A stretch of DNA of 64,000 nucleotides, taken from assembly GCF_004151485.1 (NCBI RefSeq), contig NZ_SBFF01000001.1, positions 546,547 to 610,546 of the forward strand. The letters run 5' to 3'. Positions within the stretch are counted from its first letter, which is position 1; every line of letters starts with the position of its first letter. Position numbers and translations under genes: made by a program. This document shows positions 52,800 to 62,302 of the stretch, in pieces. This stretch comes from Sphingosinicella sp. CPCC 101087 (GTDB lineage Bacteria; Pseudomonadota; Alphaproteobacteria; Sphingomonadales; Sphingomonadaceae). The notes beneath the pieces are model-generated. The model searched no databases. It was not told the origin of the DNA and worked only from the letters and a program-made list of their open reading frames with translations.

Positions 52800-53861
52800 C
52801 TAGCCGAGCAATTCCTGCTCGAGCTTCTTGGCCATCTCCTCGATGTTCTCCGGCGGCCAGCCGGGAATATCCATGCCGAGCCGGAGACCCATCGAGGCGA
52901 GCACTTCCTTGATCTCGTTCAAGGATTTGCGGCCGAAATTCGGGGTGCGAAGCATCTCCGCCTCGGTCTTCTGCACGAGATCGCCAATATAGATGATATT
53001 GTCGTTCTTCAGGCAATTGGCGCTGCGAACCGACAGTTCCAGCTCGTCCACCTTCTTCAGCAGGTAGCGGTTGAGCTGGTTGGCGTCGGCTTCGGTCTCG
53101 ACCGCGGCGACCGCGACGCCGGTCGGCATGCTGGTCATCGCGCCCAAGCCCTCGTCGAAATGGACGAAGAGCTGGAGCTGATCCTGAAGGATGCGCGCCG
53201 CGTAAGCGAGGGCGTCGTCCGGCGTCACCGTCCCGTCCGTCTCGACGGTCAGCGTCAGCTTGTCATAATCCAACTCCTGGCCGACGCGGGTATTCTCGAC
53301 CTTGTAGCTGACCTGGCGGACCGGCGAGTAGAGCGCGTCCACCGGGATGAGGCCGATCGGCGCGTCGGCCGGCCGGTTGGCGGCAGCGGCCACATAGCCC
53401 TTCCCGGTCTCTGCAGTGAGCTCCATGTTGAGCGTCGCGCCCTCGTCGAGATGGCAGATGACGAGGTCGGGGTTCATCACCTCGATGTCGCCGGCCGTCG
53501 CGATCTGGCCGGCGGTGATCTCGCCGGGTCCTGTGGCGGAGAGCGTCAGGCGCTTCGGCCCCTCGCCTTCCATCCGAAGCGCGATCTGCTTCACGTTGAG
53601 GACGATGTCGGTCACGTCCTCGCGCACCCCGGCGAGGCTCGAAAATTCGTGCAGCACGCCCTCGATGCGGATCGAGGTGACGGCCGCGCCTTGCAGCGAG
53701 GAGAGGAGGACGCGACGCAGCGAGTTGCCGAGCGTGAGGCCGAAGCCACGCTCCAGCGGCTCGGCGACGAAGGTCGCCTTGCGGCGGCTGTCGCCGGTAG
53801 CCTTCTTCTCGAGCGCGTTGGGCTTCTTCATTTCCTGCCAGTTCTTTGCGTTGACGGCCAT
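52800..53861 (-). CDS. rpoA: RNA polymerase alpha subunit
   Basis: 353 residues. N-terminal dimerisation domain ([27 protein letters not shown]) that assembles beta and beta', flexible linker, and C-terminal domain ([44 protein letters not shown]) that contacts UP elements and activators. Last gene of rpsM-rpsK-rpoA; followed by a strong terminator instead of rplQ. Confidence 0.99.
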   Translation of the reverse strand: MAVNAKNWQEMKKPNALEKKATGDSRRKATFVAEPLERGFGLTLGNSLRRVLLSSLQGAAVTSIRIEGVLHEFSSLAGVREDVTDIVLNVKQIALRMEGEGPKRLTLSATGPGEITAGQIATAGDIEVMNPDLVICHLDEGATLNMELTAETGKGYVAAAANRPADAPIGLIPVDALYSPVRQVSYKVENTRVGQELDYDKLTLTVETDGTVTPDDALAYAARILQDQLQLFVHFDEGLGAMTSMPTGVAVAAVETEADANQLNRYLLKKVDELELSVRSANCLKNDNIIYIGDLVQKTEAEMLRTPNFGRKSLNEIKEVLASMGLRLGMDIPGWPPENIEEMAKKLEQELLG

Positions 53862-53937
53862 GGTCTTCCCTTGGACTTGGGCGGGAAACCCGCCTTTGGA
53901 ATTTCGTCGAATGGGCCGCCGGCGACCCGTTCGAAAA

Positions 53938-54327
53938 TCAGACGCGGCGGCGCTTGGACGGGCGGACGCCGTTATGCGGGATCGGAGTCACGTCCCGGAT
54001 CGAGGTGATGGTGAAGCCGACGGCCTGCAAGGCGCGCAGCGCGCTCTCGCGGCCGGAACCGGGGCCCTTCACCTCGACCTCGAGGGTGCGGACGCCATGC
54101 TCGGCCGCCTTGCGCCCGGCATCCTCCGCCGCGACCTGCGCCGCATAAGGGGTCGACTTGCGCGATCCCTTGAAGCCCATCATGCCTGCGCTCGACCAAG
54201 CGATCGCATTGCCCTGGGCATCGGTGATGGTGATCATGGTGTTATTGAAGCTGGCGTTCACATGGGCGACGCCGGCCGTGATGTTCTTGCGCTCGCGCCG
54301 CCTGATGCGCTGAGGTTCGCGTGCCAT
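53938..54327 (-). CDS. rpsK: 30S ribosomal protein S11
   Basis: Small-subunit platform protein of 129 residues: [22 protein letters not shown] at the N-terminus and the conserved end [18 protein letters not shown]. Between rpsM and rpoA on the same strand, as in most bacteria. Confidence 0.99.
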   Translation of the reverse strand: MAREPQRIRRRERKNITAGVAHVNASFNNTMITITDAQGNAIAWSSAGMMGFKGSRKSTPYAAQVAAEDAGRKAAEHGVRTLEVEVKGPGSGRESALRALQAVGFTITSIRDVTPIPHNGVRPSKRRRV

Positions 54328-54408
54328 AATCTACATTCCTACCTAATCTCTATGTGGCGCCGGCGCAGCCCCAAAGCGCCTCCGGCGGAGCAACCCGTCC
54401 GTGACGAC

Positions 54409-54777
54409 TTACTTCTTCTTACCGGCGATCGGCTTGGCCTTGCCCTTGCGGGTGCGCGCATTGGTGTGCGTGCGCTGGCCGCGGACCGGAAGGCCCTTGC
54501 GGTGACGAAGGCCGCGATAGCAGGCCAGATCCATCAGCCGCTTGATGTTCATCGCCGTCTCGCGACGCAGATCGCCTTCGACGCGATGGTCGGAGTCGAT
54601 CGTCTCGCGCAGATGCAGCACCTCCTGGTCGGTAAGGTCCTGGACGCGGCGCTCGGGCGGAATTCCGAGCTTGGCGGTGATCTGCTTCGCCTTGGTACGG
54701 CCGATGCCGTGGATGTAGGTAAGCGCGATTTCGACGCGCTTGTTGGTCGGGATGTTGACGCCCGCGATACGTGCCAT
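54409..54777 (-). CDS. rpsM: 30S ribosomal protein S13
   Basis: Head protein of the small subunit, 122 residues, [24 protein letters not shown] and [23 protein letters not shown]. First gene of the shortened alpha operon (rpsM-rpsK-rpoA), 223 bases from the lacI-type gene, with a clear promoter in the gap. Confidence 0.99.
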   Translation of the reverse strand: MARIAGVNIPTNKRVEIALTYIHGIGRTKAKQITAKLGIPPERRVQDLTDQEVLHLRETIDSDHRVEGDLRRETAMNIKRLMDLACYRGLRHRKGLPVRGQRTHTNARTRKGKAKPIAGKKK

Positions 54778-54909
54778 AGGGTTTTTTTCTCCTGCTCCAC
54801 AGAGCGGCTGGCAACCGCCCTATCTCAGCGCTTTCGAATATCCGTCAAACAAGCATAGCCGACGCGCGCACGAAGGCGCCGCCGGACGACCGGTTGGCGG
54901 GATAGGGCG

Positions 54910-54938
54910 CAGATAGGATCTCGAGGCCGCAGAGTCAA
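54910..54938 (-). promoter_or_regulatory. Sigma70-type promoter for rpsM-rpsK-rpoA
   Basis: Minus strand TTGACT (54933-54938), 17-base spacer, TATCTG (54910-54915). Close to consensus with ideal spacing. Transcript start about 54903, a leader of about 125 bases to rpsM; a stretch of that leader could hold S4-style feedback structure, not analysed. Confidence 0.72.
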
Positions 54939-55000
54939 CGCCCCGCTGCCCGGAAATCGAACGCGCTCGACCGGCGCCGCGTCGCGCCCCCACCCGACGA

Positions 55001-56047
55001 CTATCGGCGGCGCGGGGGCGCATCGGACTGCCTCCGGATCAAGTCGAAATCAAGCATCCGGTGCGGAACGGCGTCTTGCTCGTTGCCGGGAGCCCTGATC
55101 ATCTCTGCCAGCATCGTTACCGCCTCGTCCGACATTGCGGCAACCGGCTGGCGAATGGTGGTGAGCTCGGGCCAGATCGTCGTGGCAAGGGGCGTATCGT
55201 CAAAGCCGCAGACCGACAGGTCGGCGGGCACGTCGAGGCTGCAGCGGTGGGCGGCAGCGATCGTCGCGGCGGCCATGTCGTCATTGCTCGCGAAGATGGC
55301 AGTCGGCACCTCGTCGAGCGAGAGGAGGTGCTCGGCCGCCTCCAGCCCTGAGCGGTAGGTGAAATTGCCGGTCGCGATCATCCGCTCGTCCAGAGCAATC
55401 CCGGCCTCCTCGAGCGCGGCGCAATAGCCCTGCTGGCGCAAGCCGCTCGAAGCATGGTTGGGGCGCCCGGTGATGAGCCCGATCCGACGATGGCCGAGCC
55501 GGACGAGATGCCGGGTCATCTCCCGCGCGGCGCCGAAATCGTCGATTCCGATCGTTGCCAGCGACGGCGCAGGTCGAGTCGATCCGGTGGCGACCACCTT
55601 GACACCGGCGCCGCGCAGGCAGCCGACCAATAGATGGGCGTCGCCCAGCGGCGGCGGCAGGATGACGCCGTCGAGGCGCGCCCCGATCAGCGCCTCCGCT
55701 GCGGCCGTTTCCCCGGTGCTCAGCGAATGGCGCTGGACGATGAGTTGGGCGTTGATCCGACTGCAGCCTTCCAGGGCACCGAGCAGAAATTCCGTCAGAT
55801 AGGCCGGATTGGGAATCCGATAGAGCAGGCCGATCCGGAGCGTGGCCGCCCCGGCAAGGGAGCGGGCGGCGAGGTTGGGCGCATAATCCAATTCACGGAT
55901 CGCCGCCTCGACGCGTCGCTGGGTGGTGGGGCGCACGCCCTTCTCGCCGTTGATCACTCGCGACACGGTCATGCGCGAAACGCCCGCGCGGCGTGCCACA
56001 TCGTGGATGGTCGGCGCCCTTTTCGGACCGCGGGGCTCGGCCGTCAT
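55001..56047 (-). CDS. LacI-family transcriptional regulator
   Basis: Protein of 348 residues: HTH TIHDVARRAGVSRMTVSRVIN at residues 13-33, hinge helix NLAARSLAG, and a periplasmic-binding sugar domain with the FASNDDMAAATIAAA and LSVCGFDDTPLATTIWPELTTIRQP motifs. Effector unknown. Downstream of gdhA by 39 bases on the same strand and inside the ribosomal cluster, between adk and rpsM, an unusual place. Confidence 0.93.
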   Translation of the reverse strand: MTAEPRGPKRAPTIHDVARRAGVSRMTVSRVINGEKGVRPTTQRRVEAAIRELDYAPNLAARSLAGAATLRIGLLYRIPNPAYLTEFLLGALEGCSRINAQLIVQRHSLSTGETAAAEALIGARLDGVILPPPLGDAHLLVGCLRGAGVKVVATGSTRPAPSLATIGIDDFGAAREMTRHLVRLGHRRIGLITGRPNHASSGLRQQGYCAALEEAGIALDERMIATGNFTYRSGLEAAEHLLSLDEVPTAIFASNDDMAAATIAAAHRCSLDVPADLSVCGFDDTPLATTIWPELTTIRQPVAAMSDEAVTMLAEMIRAPGNEQDAVPHRMLDFDLIRRQSDAPPRRR

Positions 56048-56086
56048 CGCCGGTCCCCCGCGATCACCCTTCCCGGAGCAACGGGT

Positions 56087-57496
56087 TCACACGACCCCGA
56101 AAGCGAGCATCGCATCGGCGACCTTCTTGAAGCCGGCGATATTGGCGCCCTTCACATAGTCGACATAGCCGCCGCCGCGGTCGCCATATTCGAGACAGCT
56201 TTGGTGAATGCCGTCCATGATGTCGCGCAAGAGCTGCTGGAGTTGGTCTTCCTTCCAGCTGATCCGGGCGGAGTTCTGGCTCATCTCGAGACCGGAGACG
56301 GCGACACCGCCCGCGTTGGACGCCTTGCCGGGAGCATAGAGGGTCTTCGCTTCCTTGAAGACATGCACGCCTTCGAGGTCGGTCGGCATGTTCGCCCCCT
56401 CCGAAACGCCGATGCAGCCGTTGCTGACCAGAGTGCGGGCGTCTTCGCCGAGCAGTTCGTTCTGGGTAGCGCAGGGCAGCGCGACGTCGCACGGCACACC
56501 CCATGGCCGCTTGCCCGGATGGAAGGTCGCGCTCTTGAAAGCGTCGGCATATTCGCTGATCCGGCCGCGGCGCCTGGTCTTGTGGGTCTTGACCCATTCG
56601 ACCTTTTCCTGGGTGATCCCGTCGGGATCGTGGACGAAGCCCTCGCTGTCGGACAAGGTTAGCACCTTTCCGCCAAGCTGATTGATCTTCTCGGCGGCAT
56701 GAGTCGCGACATTGCCCGAGCCCGAGATGACGGCAGTCTTGCCGGTCAGGTCCTGCCCCTTGGTCTTCAGCATGTTCTCGAGGAAATAGACGGCGCCATA
56801 GCCGGTCGCCTCGGTGCGGATCAGCGACCCGCCATACTCCATTCCCTTGCCGGTCAGCACGCCCTCGAAGCTGTTGGTGATGCGCTTGTACTGGCCGAAC
56901 ATGTAGCCGATCTCGCGGCTACCGACGCCGATATCGCCCGCCGGCACGTCGATGTCGGCACCGATGTGGCGGTAGAGCTCGGTCATGAAGCTCTGGCAGA
57001 AGCGCATGATCTCGCCGTCGCTCTTGCCCTTCGGATTGAAGTTGGCGCCGCCCTTGCCGCCGCCCATGGGCAGGCCGGTGAGCGCATTCTTGAAGGTCTG
57101 CTCGAAGGCGAGGAACTTCAGGATCGATTCGTTGACCGACGGGTGGAAGCGAATGCCCCCCTTATAGGGGCCGATGGCATTGTTGTTCTGGACCCGATAG
57201 CCACGCTGGACCCGGATATTGTGATTGTCGTCTTCCCAGCAGACTCGAAAGGAGACGACGCGGTCGGGCTCGGCGATCCTGCGCAATATCTGCCAGCGGT
57301 GATATTCTTCCTTGCCGTCGATGAACTCGAAAATATCCTCGGCGACTTCCTGGACCGCCTGGATGAATTCGGTCTGACCCGGGTTGCGGCGCTTCACGCC
57401 TTCCATGAAGCCTTGAAGATCCACATGCTCGGAATTGCGCGCTTTCGCGACGAGAATCGGCTCGATCGTCAGACCGCCGCCATCACCCCTGTTCAT
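56087..57496 (-). CDS. gdhA: Glutamate dehydrogenase, NADP-type (hexameric)
   Basis: Reductive amination of 2-oxoglutarate; 469 residues of the hexameric class. GPYKGGIRFHPSVNESILKFL, catalytic Lys in GLPMGGGKGGANFNPKGKSD, VPAGDIGVGSREIGYMFGQYKR and NADP loop AVISGSGNVATHAAEKI. GGGAGG site before the ATG at 57496. Located between adk and the LacI-type gene inside the ribosomal cluster. NADP preference is by similarity to E. coli GdhA. Confidence 0.96.
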   Translation of the reverse strand: MNRGDGGGLTIEPILVAKARNSEHVDLQGFMEGVKRRNPGQTEFIQAVQEVAEDIFEFIDGKEEYHRWQILRRIAEPDRVVSFRVCWEDDNHNIRVQRGYRVQNNNAIGPYKGGIRFHPSVNESILKFLAFEQTFKNALTGLPMGGGKGGANFNPKGKSDGEIMRFCQSFMTELYRHIGADIDVPAGDIGVGSREIGYMFGQYKRITNSFEGVLTGKGMEYGGSLIRTEATGYGAVYFLENMLKTKGQDLTGKTAVISGSGNVATHAAEKINQLGGKVLTLSDSEGFVHDPDGITQEKVEWVKTHKTRRRGRISEYADAFKSATFHPGKRPWGVPCDVALPCATQNELLGEDARTLVSNGCIGVSEGANMPTDLEGVHVFKEAKTLYAPGKASNAGGVAVSGLEMSQNSARISWKEDQLQQLLRDIMDGIHQSCLEYGDRGGGYVDYVKGANIAGFKKVADAMLAFGVV

Positions 57497-57593
57497 TCAT
57501 CGCCTCCCACTGATGGCCCCGATCGATCGCGACCGGAGTCGCCGGGCGCGACCATATCATCTTTTGCGGGAATGCCATCGCGACTTGCGAGGC

Positions 57594-57605
57594 CTGAACG
57601 TCCAG
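57594..57605. promoter_or_regulatory. Candidate LacI-type operator upstream of gdhA
   Basis: CTGAACGTCCAG: near-palindrome with the central CG that many LacI-family sites have, 98 bases upstream of gdhA. One mismatch between arms. Weak evidence; listed because a LacI regulator is encoded next to gdhA. Confidence 0.2.
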
Positions 57606-57669
57606 CGGGAAGATGCCGGAACGCGGCGATCTCCCACGGTCGGAGCGCGCAATTCGGACCCGAAAGGCC

Positions 57670-58320
57670 TCAGCGCCCGTCGAGAATGGCGTCGACGGCG
57701 GCGCCCACCTCGTCGATCGGCGCCATTCCGTCGACCCGGCGCACGAGTCCCTTGGCCTCGTAGAAGGGAAGGATCGGCGCGGTCTTGGCGCGATATTCCG
57801 ACATCCGCGTCCGAACCGCTTCCTCATTGTCGTCGGCGCGGCGCTTGAACTCCTCGCTGCCGCAGACGTCGCACAGACCGGGCAGCTTCGGCAGCTTGTA
57901 GCGGTCGTGATAGCCTTGGCCGCACTTCGCGCAGGTGAAGCGGCCGGTGATGCGGTCGACCAGCGCCTCCTCGTCCACGTCCAGCTCGACGACGAAATCC
58001 AGGTGCCGGCCGCGCTCGGCGAGAAGGCGGTCGAGTGCCTCGGCCTGGGCGTGCGTCCGCGGATAGCCGTCGAAGATGACGCCGCGCCCGGTATCGGGCT
58101 GGTCCAGGCGCGCACCGAGGATCTGCGACATGAGGTCGTCGGGGAACAGCTTGCCGGCCTTCATGATCTCGTCGGCCATCCGGCCGATCTCGGTGCCGGC
58201 GCGAACCGCTTCCCGGAGCATATCCCCGGTCGAAATCTGGACCATGCCGCGATCGTGCACCAGGCGGGCCGCCTGCGTGCCCTTCCCCGCGCCCGGCGGC
58301 CCCAGCAGGATGATATTCAT
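57670..58320 (-). CDS. adk: Adenylate kinase
   Basis: Interconverts ATP, ADP and AMP; 216 residues. P-loop GPPGAGKGTQAARL, NMP-binding DGYPRTHAQAEAL and LID domain with a four-Cys zinc site (CAKCGQGY and CDVCGSEE), a long-form Zn-type Adk. 26 bases after secY on the same strand, as is usual; followed unexpectedly by gdhA rather than rpsM. Confidence 0.98.
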   Translation of the reverse strand: MNIILLGPPGAGKGTQAARLVHDRGMVQISTGDMLREAVRAGTEIGRMADEIMKAGKLFPDDLMSQILGARLDQPDTGRGVIFDGYPRTHAQAEALDRLLAERGRHLDFVVELDVDEEALVDRITGRFTCAKCGQGYHDRYKLPKLPGLCDVCGSEEFKRRADDNEEAVRTRMSEYRAKTAPILPFYEAKGLVRRVDGMAPIDEVGAAVDAILDGR

Positions 58321-58346
58321 CGGCAATTCCCCGATTGGGCCGGCTG

Positions 58347-59717
58347 TCAGCCGCGCCTCAGTCCACCCTTCAGCTTCGCCTTCTTGATCAGGTCGCCATA
58401 TTGATGGGCGATCAGGTGGCTCTGTATCTGGCTGACGGTATCCATCGTCACGTTGACGACGATGATCAGGCTGGTGCCGCCGAGATAGAAGGGAATACCG
58501 GCGCGAGCGATCAGCCATTCGGGAATGAGGCAAGTCAGCGTCAGATAGGCGGCGCCGACGACGGTGACCCGCGTCAGCACGTAATCGAGATATTCCTCGG
58601 TGCGCTTGCCGGGCCGAATGCCGGGAATGAAGCCCCCATATTTCTTCAGATTCTCGGCTGTCTCCTCCGGGTTGAACACGACGGCGGTGTAGAAGAAGCA
58701 GAAGAAGACGATCCCGGCGCCGTAGAGGAACATGTAGAGCGGCGCCCCGTGCTGGAGCGCGGTCGTGATGGTGATGACGAACTCGCTCCACCAGGTATCG
58801 CCGGTCTGATCCTGTCCGGCAAACTGGGCGATGGTGAGCGGCATCAGCAGCAGGGACGAGGCGAAGATCGGCGGAATGACGTTGGCGGTGTTCACCTTCA
58901 GCGGCAGGTGCGAGCGCTCCTGCTGGATCTGGCCGCGGGCGGTCTGGCGCTTGGGATACTGGATCAGGACGCGCCGCTGCGCCCTCTCCATGAAGCAGAT
59001 GAACAGGATCAGGCCGAGCGCGAGCGCGACGATTACCATGATCAGGAACGGATCGAGGCTGCCGGTTCGCCCGCCTTCGAACATCTGCGCCAACGCGGTC
59101 GGAAGCTGGGCCACGATGCCAGCCATGATGATCAGCGAGATGCCGTTGCCGACGCCGCGGCTGGTGATCTGCTCGCCAAGCCACATCAGGAACATCGTGC
59201 CGCCGACCAGGCTGATAACCGTGGTGATGCGGAACATCATGCCGGGGTCGACCACCGCGGAACCGCCCGCGGAGGCGCCCCAGCCCTCCAGTGCGACCGC
59301 CATGAAATAGCCCTGGATGGCGCACAGCAGGACGGTGCCGTACCGCGTATATTGGTTGATCTTCTTTCGGCCGCTCTCACCCTCCTTCTTGAGGGCGGCG
59401 AGCGTCGGCGACATGCTCGAGGCAAGCTGCATCACGATCGACGCGGTGATGTAGGGCATCACGCCCAGCGCGATCAGGCTCATGCGCTCCAGGCTGCCGC
59501 CCGAGAACATGTTGAAGAAGTCGAGGACGCCGCCGCGGGTGGTCTCGAACAGCGTGCTGAGCGCGCGCGGGTCGATGCCCGGCAACGGCACGAAGGACAG
59601 CATGCGGAAGACGATCAGCGCACCGAGGGTGAACCAGAGCCGCTTCTTGAGGTCGGTCGCCTTGGCGAAGTTCGCAAGGCTGAGGCTGGCTGCCATCTGG
59701 TCGGCTGCGGTTGCCAT
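58347..59717 (-). CDS. secY: Protein translocase subunit SecY
   Basis: Channel-forming inner-membrane subunit of the Sec translocon, 456 residues with ten membrane segments. N-terminal plug region MYITASIVMQLASSMSPTLAAL-like (VMPYITASIVMQL), QYTRYGTVLLCAIQGY, and the C-terminal RPGKRTEEYLDYVLTRVT cytoplasmic loop that binds SecA. 108 bases downstream of rplO, the gap holding a GC-rich hairpin. Confidence 0.98.
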   Translation of the reverse strand: MATAADQMAASLSLANFAKATDLKKRLWFTLGALIVFRMLSFVPLPGIDPRALSTLFETTRGGVLDFFNMFSGGSLERMSLIALGVMPYITASIVMQLASSMSPTLAALKKEGESGRKKINQYTRYGTVLLCAIQGYFMAVALEGWGASAGGSAVVDPGMMFRITTVISLVGGTMFLMWLGEQITSRGVGNGISLIIMAGIVAQLPTALAQMFEGGRTGSLDPFLIMVIVALALGLILFICFMERAQRRVLIQYPKRQTARGQIQQERSHLPLKVNTANVIPPIFASSLLLMPLTIAQFAGQDQTGDTWWSEFVITITTALQHGAPLYMFLYGAGIVFFCFFYTAVVFNPEETAENLKKYGGFIPGIRPGKRTEEYLDYVLTRVTVVGAAYLTLTCLIPEWLIARAGIPFYLGGTSLIIVVNVTMDTVSQIQSHLIAHQYGDLIKKAKLKGGLRRG

Positions 59718-59742
59718 AGAGCTGTGGTCCTAGAAATGATGC

Positions 59743-59776
59743 GGCGGCGGACGACCCGGAAAGGCCCCCCGCCGCC
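59743..59776. other. GC hairpin in rplO-secY spacer
   Basis: Perfect 8-base inverted repeat GGCGGCGG-N18-CCGCCGCC. No U-tract. Could shape mRNA stability or tune relative expression of secY within the spc operon. Confidence 0.35.
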
Positions 59777-59825
59777 TCATATAGTCACCGGTTCCGGCTT
59801 GTCAGCCTTTCCGCGGGGAAAGTGG

Positions 59826-60359
59826 TCAGGCCTCGGCGCCGGCGCGGCTCTTGCTCTTGCCCTTGCCCTTCTTGGCAGCGGCCTTCTCGGCGGCCGGAAC
59901 GACCTCGATCAGTTCGACCGATCCGCCGGCACCCTCGATCGCCTGGCGCGCCCCGGCGGAAATGCCGGCAACCTTCACCGAAACCTTCGTCTTGAGCTCG
60001 CCCTTGCCGAGGAGACGGACGCCGTCCTTGCCGCCGCGGGCCAGCCCGGCCGCCTTGAGCGCGCCATGGTCCAGCACGGCGCCGGCTTCGATCTTGCCGG
60101 CGTCGATCGCCTTCTGGATCGCGCCGACATTCACCTCGGCATAGTCCTTGGCAAAGATATTGTTGAAGCCGCGCTTCGGCAGCCGCATGTGGAGCGGCAT
60201 CTGGCCGCCTTCGAAGCCCCAGACCGAGACGCCGGAGCGGCTCTTCTGGCCCTTCTGGCCGCGGCCGCCGGTCTTGCCCACACCGGAGCCGATGCCGCGG
60301 CCGACGCGCACCCGCGCCTTGCGGGCGCCCTTGTTGTCGCGGAGATCGTTCAGTTTCAT
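59826..60359 (-). CDS. rplO: 50S ribosomal protein L15
   Basis: 177 residues: [41 protein letters not shown] then the globular domain with [10 protein letters not shown] lysine-rich C-terminal extension ([22 protein letters not shown]) makes it about 30 residues longer than E. coli L15. Between rpmD and secY; a palindromic repeat lies upstream. Confidence 0.98.
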   Translation of the reverse strand: MKLNDLRDNKGARKARVRVGRGIGSGVGKTGGRGQKGQKSRSGVSVWGFEGGQMPLHMRLPKRGFNNIFAKDYAEVNVGAIQKAIDAGKIEAGAVLDHGALKAAGLARGGKDGVRLLGKGELKTKVSVKVAGISAGARQAIEGAGGSVELIEVVPAAEKAAAKKGKGKSKSRAGAEA

Positions 60360-60379
60360 TTCGTGCACTCGCTGTAATT

Positions 60380-60469
60380 TACCCCGGCGAAAGCCGGGGC
60401 CCAGATTCGCTCTAGCCCGAACGTGCCGCGCGCGGAGGCACGCCGGATCCCGACTCGCGCCGGGACGAC
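60380..60469. repeat. Dispersed bipartite palindromic repeat, copy 5
   Basis: First hairpin CCCCGGC-GAAA-GCCGGGG (60382-60399) has a GNRA tetraloop; second half is GGATCCCG..CGCCGGGACGAC. It occupies the 121-base gap between rpmD and rplO within the ribosomal operon, where such insertions are unusual. Confidence 0.7.
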
Positions 60470-60480
60470 GGCGTTGGGCT

Positions 60481-60657
60481 TCAGCCCTCGACCGTCACCA
60501 TATGCTGCACCTTGCGGATCATGCCGCGCACCTCGGGGGTGTCGTCGAGCTCGACCGTCTTGTGCATCTTGTTGAGGCCCAACCCGATCAGCGTCTTGCG
60601 CTGGTCGGGCGTACGGCGGATCGGCGACCCGACCTGCGTGATCTTCACCTTCGCCAC
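60481..60657 (-). CDS. rpmD: 50S ribosomal protein L30
   Basis: 58 residues: starts [20 protein letters not shown] with [33 protein letters not shown] start with GGAG nine bases upstream in the tail of rpsE. Too short for routine length cut-offs; position between rpsE and rplO is canonical. Confidence 0.97.
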   Translation of the reverse strand: MAKVKITQVGSPIRRTPDQRKTLIGLGLNKMHKTVELDDTPEVRGMIRKVQHMVTVEG

Positions 60658-60662
60658 GTCGC

Positions 60663-61409
60663 TTACTCCGTCACCGCTTCAGCCTGCGCCTCGGCCTCGG
60701 CGGCGCTCAGGCCCTCGCGCCGAGCCATCAGGTCGGCGATCTTGCGGCCGCGCCGCTGCGCCACCGACTTGGGACTGGTCTGCTCGCCGAGCGCCTCGAA
60801 AGTCGCCCGGATCATGTTGTAGGGGTTGGAGGTGCCGACCGACTTGGTCACGACGTCGGCCACACCCAGGCTCTCGAACACGGCGCGCATCGGACCGCCG
60901 GCGATGATGCCGGTGCCCTGCGGGGCAGAGCGGACATAGACGCGCCCGGCGCCGAAATGGCCCATCCCGTCATGGTGCAGCGTGCGGCCTTCGCGAAGAG
61001 GCACTCGGACCATCGCCTTCTTGGCGGCGGCGGTCGCCTTGGAGATTGCCTCGGGCACCTCGCGCGCCTTGCCGTGGCCGAAGCCGGCCCGGCCCTTGCC
61101 GTCGCCGACCACCACCAGAGCGGCGAAGCCGAAGCGCTTGCCGCCCTTCACGGTCTTCGACACGCGGTTGATGTGAACGAGCTTCTCGATCAGCTCCTCG
61201 CCGCCATCATCGTCACGACCGGGACCGCCACGGCGATCGTCGCGCCGGCCGCCACCGCGGCCACGTCCGCCGTCGCGTCCGCCCCTGCCGCCACGCCCGC
61301 CACGCTCGCGGCGCGGTTCCTGGGCCGGAGCGGCCTCGGCCGCCGGGGCTTCCGTCGGCGCGTTCGACTGCTCGGCAGCCGCCGGGGTCTGGTTGTTCTC
61401 GTCAGCCAT
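60663..61409 (-). CDS. rpsE: 30S ribosomal protein S5 with long RGG-rich N-terminal extension
   Basis: 248 residues against about 167 in E. coli. The S5 core starts near residue 71 ([22 protein letters not shown]) and includes [18 protein letters not shown] and the second domain [19 protein letters not shown]. The first 70 residues are Ala/Glu/Pro-rich followed by an Arg-Gly-Gly-rich stretch (residues 34-64), as in RNA-binding tails. ATG at 61409; a GTG one codon earlier is possible. Confidence 0.97.
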   Translation of the reverse strand: MADENNQTPAAAEQSNAPTEAPAAEAAPAQEPRRERGGRGGRGGRDGGRGRGGGRRDDRRGGPGRDDDGGEELIEKLVHINRVSKTVKGGKRFGFAALVVVGDGKGRAGFGHGKAREVPEAISKATAAAKKAMVRVPLREGRTLHHDGMGHFGAGRVYVRSAPQGTGIIAGGPMRAVFESLGVADVVTKSVGTSNPYNMIRATFEALGEQTSPKSVAQRRGRKIADLMARREGLSAAEAEAQAEAVTE

Positions 61410-61412
61410 CAC

Positions 61413-61766
61413 TTAAAACTCCAATCCGCCCTCGCGCGCGGCGTCGGCGAGAGCCTTCACGCGCCCGTGGAACAGGAAACCGCCGCGATCGAAGACGACC
61501 CGGGTCACGCCGGCCGCCTTGGCGCGCTCGGCGATCCGCTTGCCGACTTCCTGGGCCGAGGCGATGGTCGCGCCGGTCTTCGTCCGGGCTTCCTTTTCGA
61601 GGGTCGAGGCCGCGGCGACGGTGCGGCCCGCCGCATCGTCGATGACCTGGACATAGATATGCCGGCCGGAACGGTGAACCGACAGGCGCGGACGATCGCC
61701 GGCACGGCGGCGCAGCGACGTGCGGACGCGCTGGCGCCGCGTGTCGAAGGTGTTGAATCTCGCCAT
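61413..61766 (-). CDS. rplR: 50S ribosomal protein L18
   Basis: 117 residues, 5S rRNA-binding. [35 protein letters not shown] and C-terminal [25 protein letters not shown] are typical. Tightly packed between rplF and rpsE. Confidence 0.98.
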   Translation of the reverse strand: MARFNTFDTRRQRVRTSLRRRAGDRPRLSVHRSGRHIYVQVIDDAAGRTVAAASTLEKEARTKTGATIASAQEVGKRIAERAKAAGVTRVVFDRGGFLFHGRVKALADAAREGGLEF

Positions 61767-61768
61767 GG

Positions 61769-62302
61769 CTATTTCTTCTTGCCTTCTTTGCGGAAGATAT
61801 ACTCGCCGCGATACTTGATGCCCTTGCCCTTGTAGGGCTCCGGCTTGCGCCAGCGCCGGATCTCGGCCGCGAGCTGCCCGACCTTCTGACGGTCGCTGCC
61901 CGAAATCTCGACCGTGGTCTGGTCCGGCGTCTTCACCTCGAGCCCTTCCGGCACCGCGATGTTGACGTCGTGGCTGTAGCCGAGCTGCAGGCGCAGATTG
62001 CGGCCCTGAGCGGCGGCGCGATAGCCGACACCGGTGATCTCGAGAACCTTGGTGAAGCCTTCGGTGACGCCCGTCACCAGGTTCTGCACCAGCGTACGGT
62101 GCATGCCCCAGAAGGAGCGGGCCCGCTTGGTCTCGTTGGCCGGCTTCACGACGATGCGGCCATCTTCGATGCCGTAGCTGATATCATCGAGCATCGGCAT
62201 GGCCAGGGTCCCCTTGGGGCCCTTGACCGACAGCGTCGACCCTTCGATCGTCGCGGTGACGTTGTCCGGCAGCGTGACCGGCACTTTTCCGATACGGCTC
62301 AT
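61769..62302 (-). CDS. rplF: 50S ribosomal protein L6
   Basis: 177 residues: [22 protein letters not shown] at the N-terminus, [25 protein letters not shown] core and [20 protein letters not shown] end. Start overlaps the rpsH stop by one base (TGATG). Confidence 0.99.
   Translation of the reverse strand: MSRIGKVPVTLPDNVTATIEGSTLSVKGPKGTLAMPMLDDISYGIEDGRIVVKPANETKRARSFWGMHRTLVQNLVTGVTEGFTKVLEITGVGYRAAAQGRNLRLQLGYSHDVNIAVPEGLEVKTPDQTTVEISGSDRQKVGQLAAEIRRWRKPEPYKGKGIKYRGEYIFRKEGKKK

Noticed and set aside
58321-59325. N-terminal extension of adk over secY
   Set aside because: The P-loop start MNIILLGPPGAGKGT is the standard N-terminus; the extra frame overlaps secY out of frame.
58335-60377. 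Long plus-strand frame (680 codons) across secY and rplO
   Set aside because: Antisense to conserved ribosomal and Sec genes; shadow frame.
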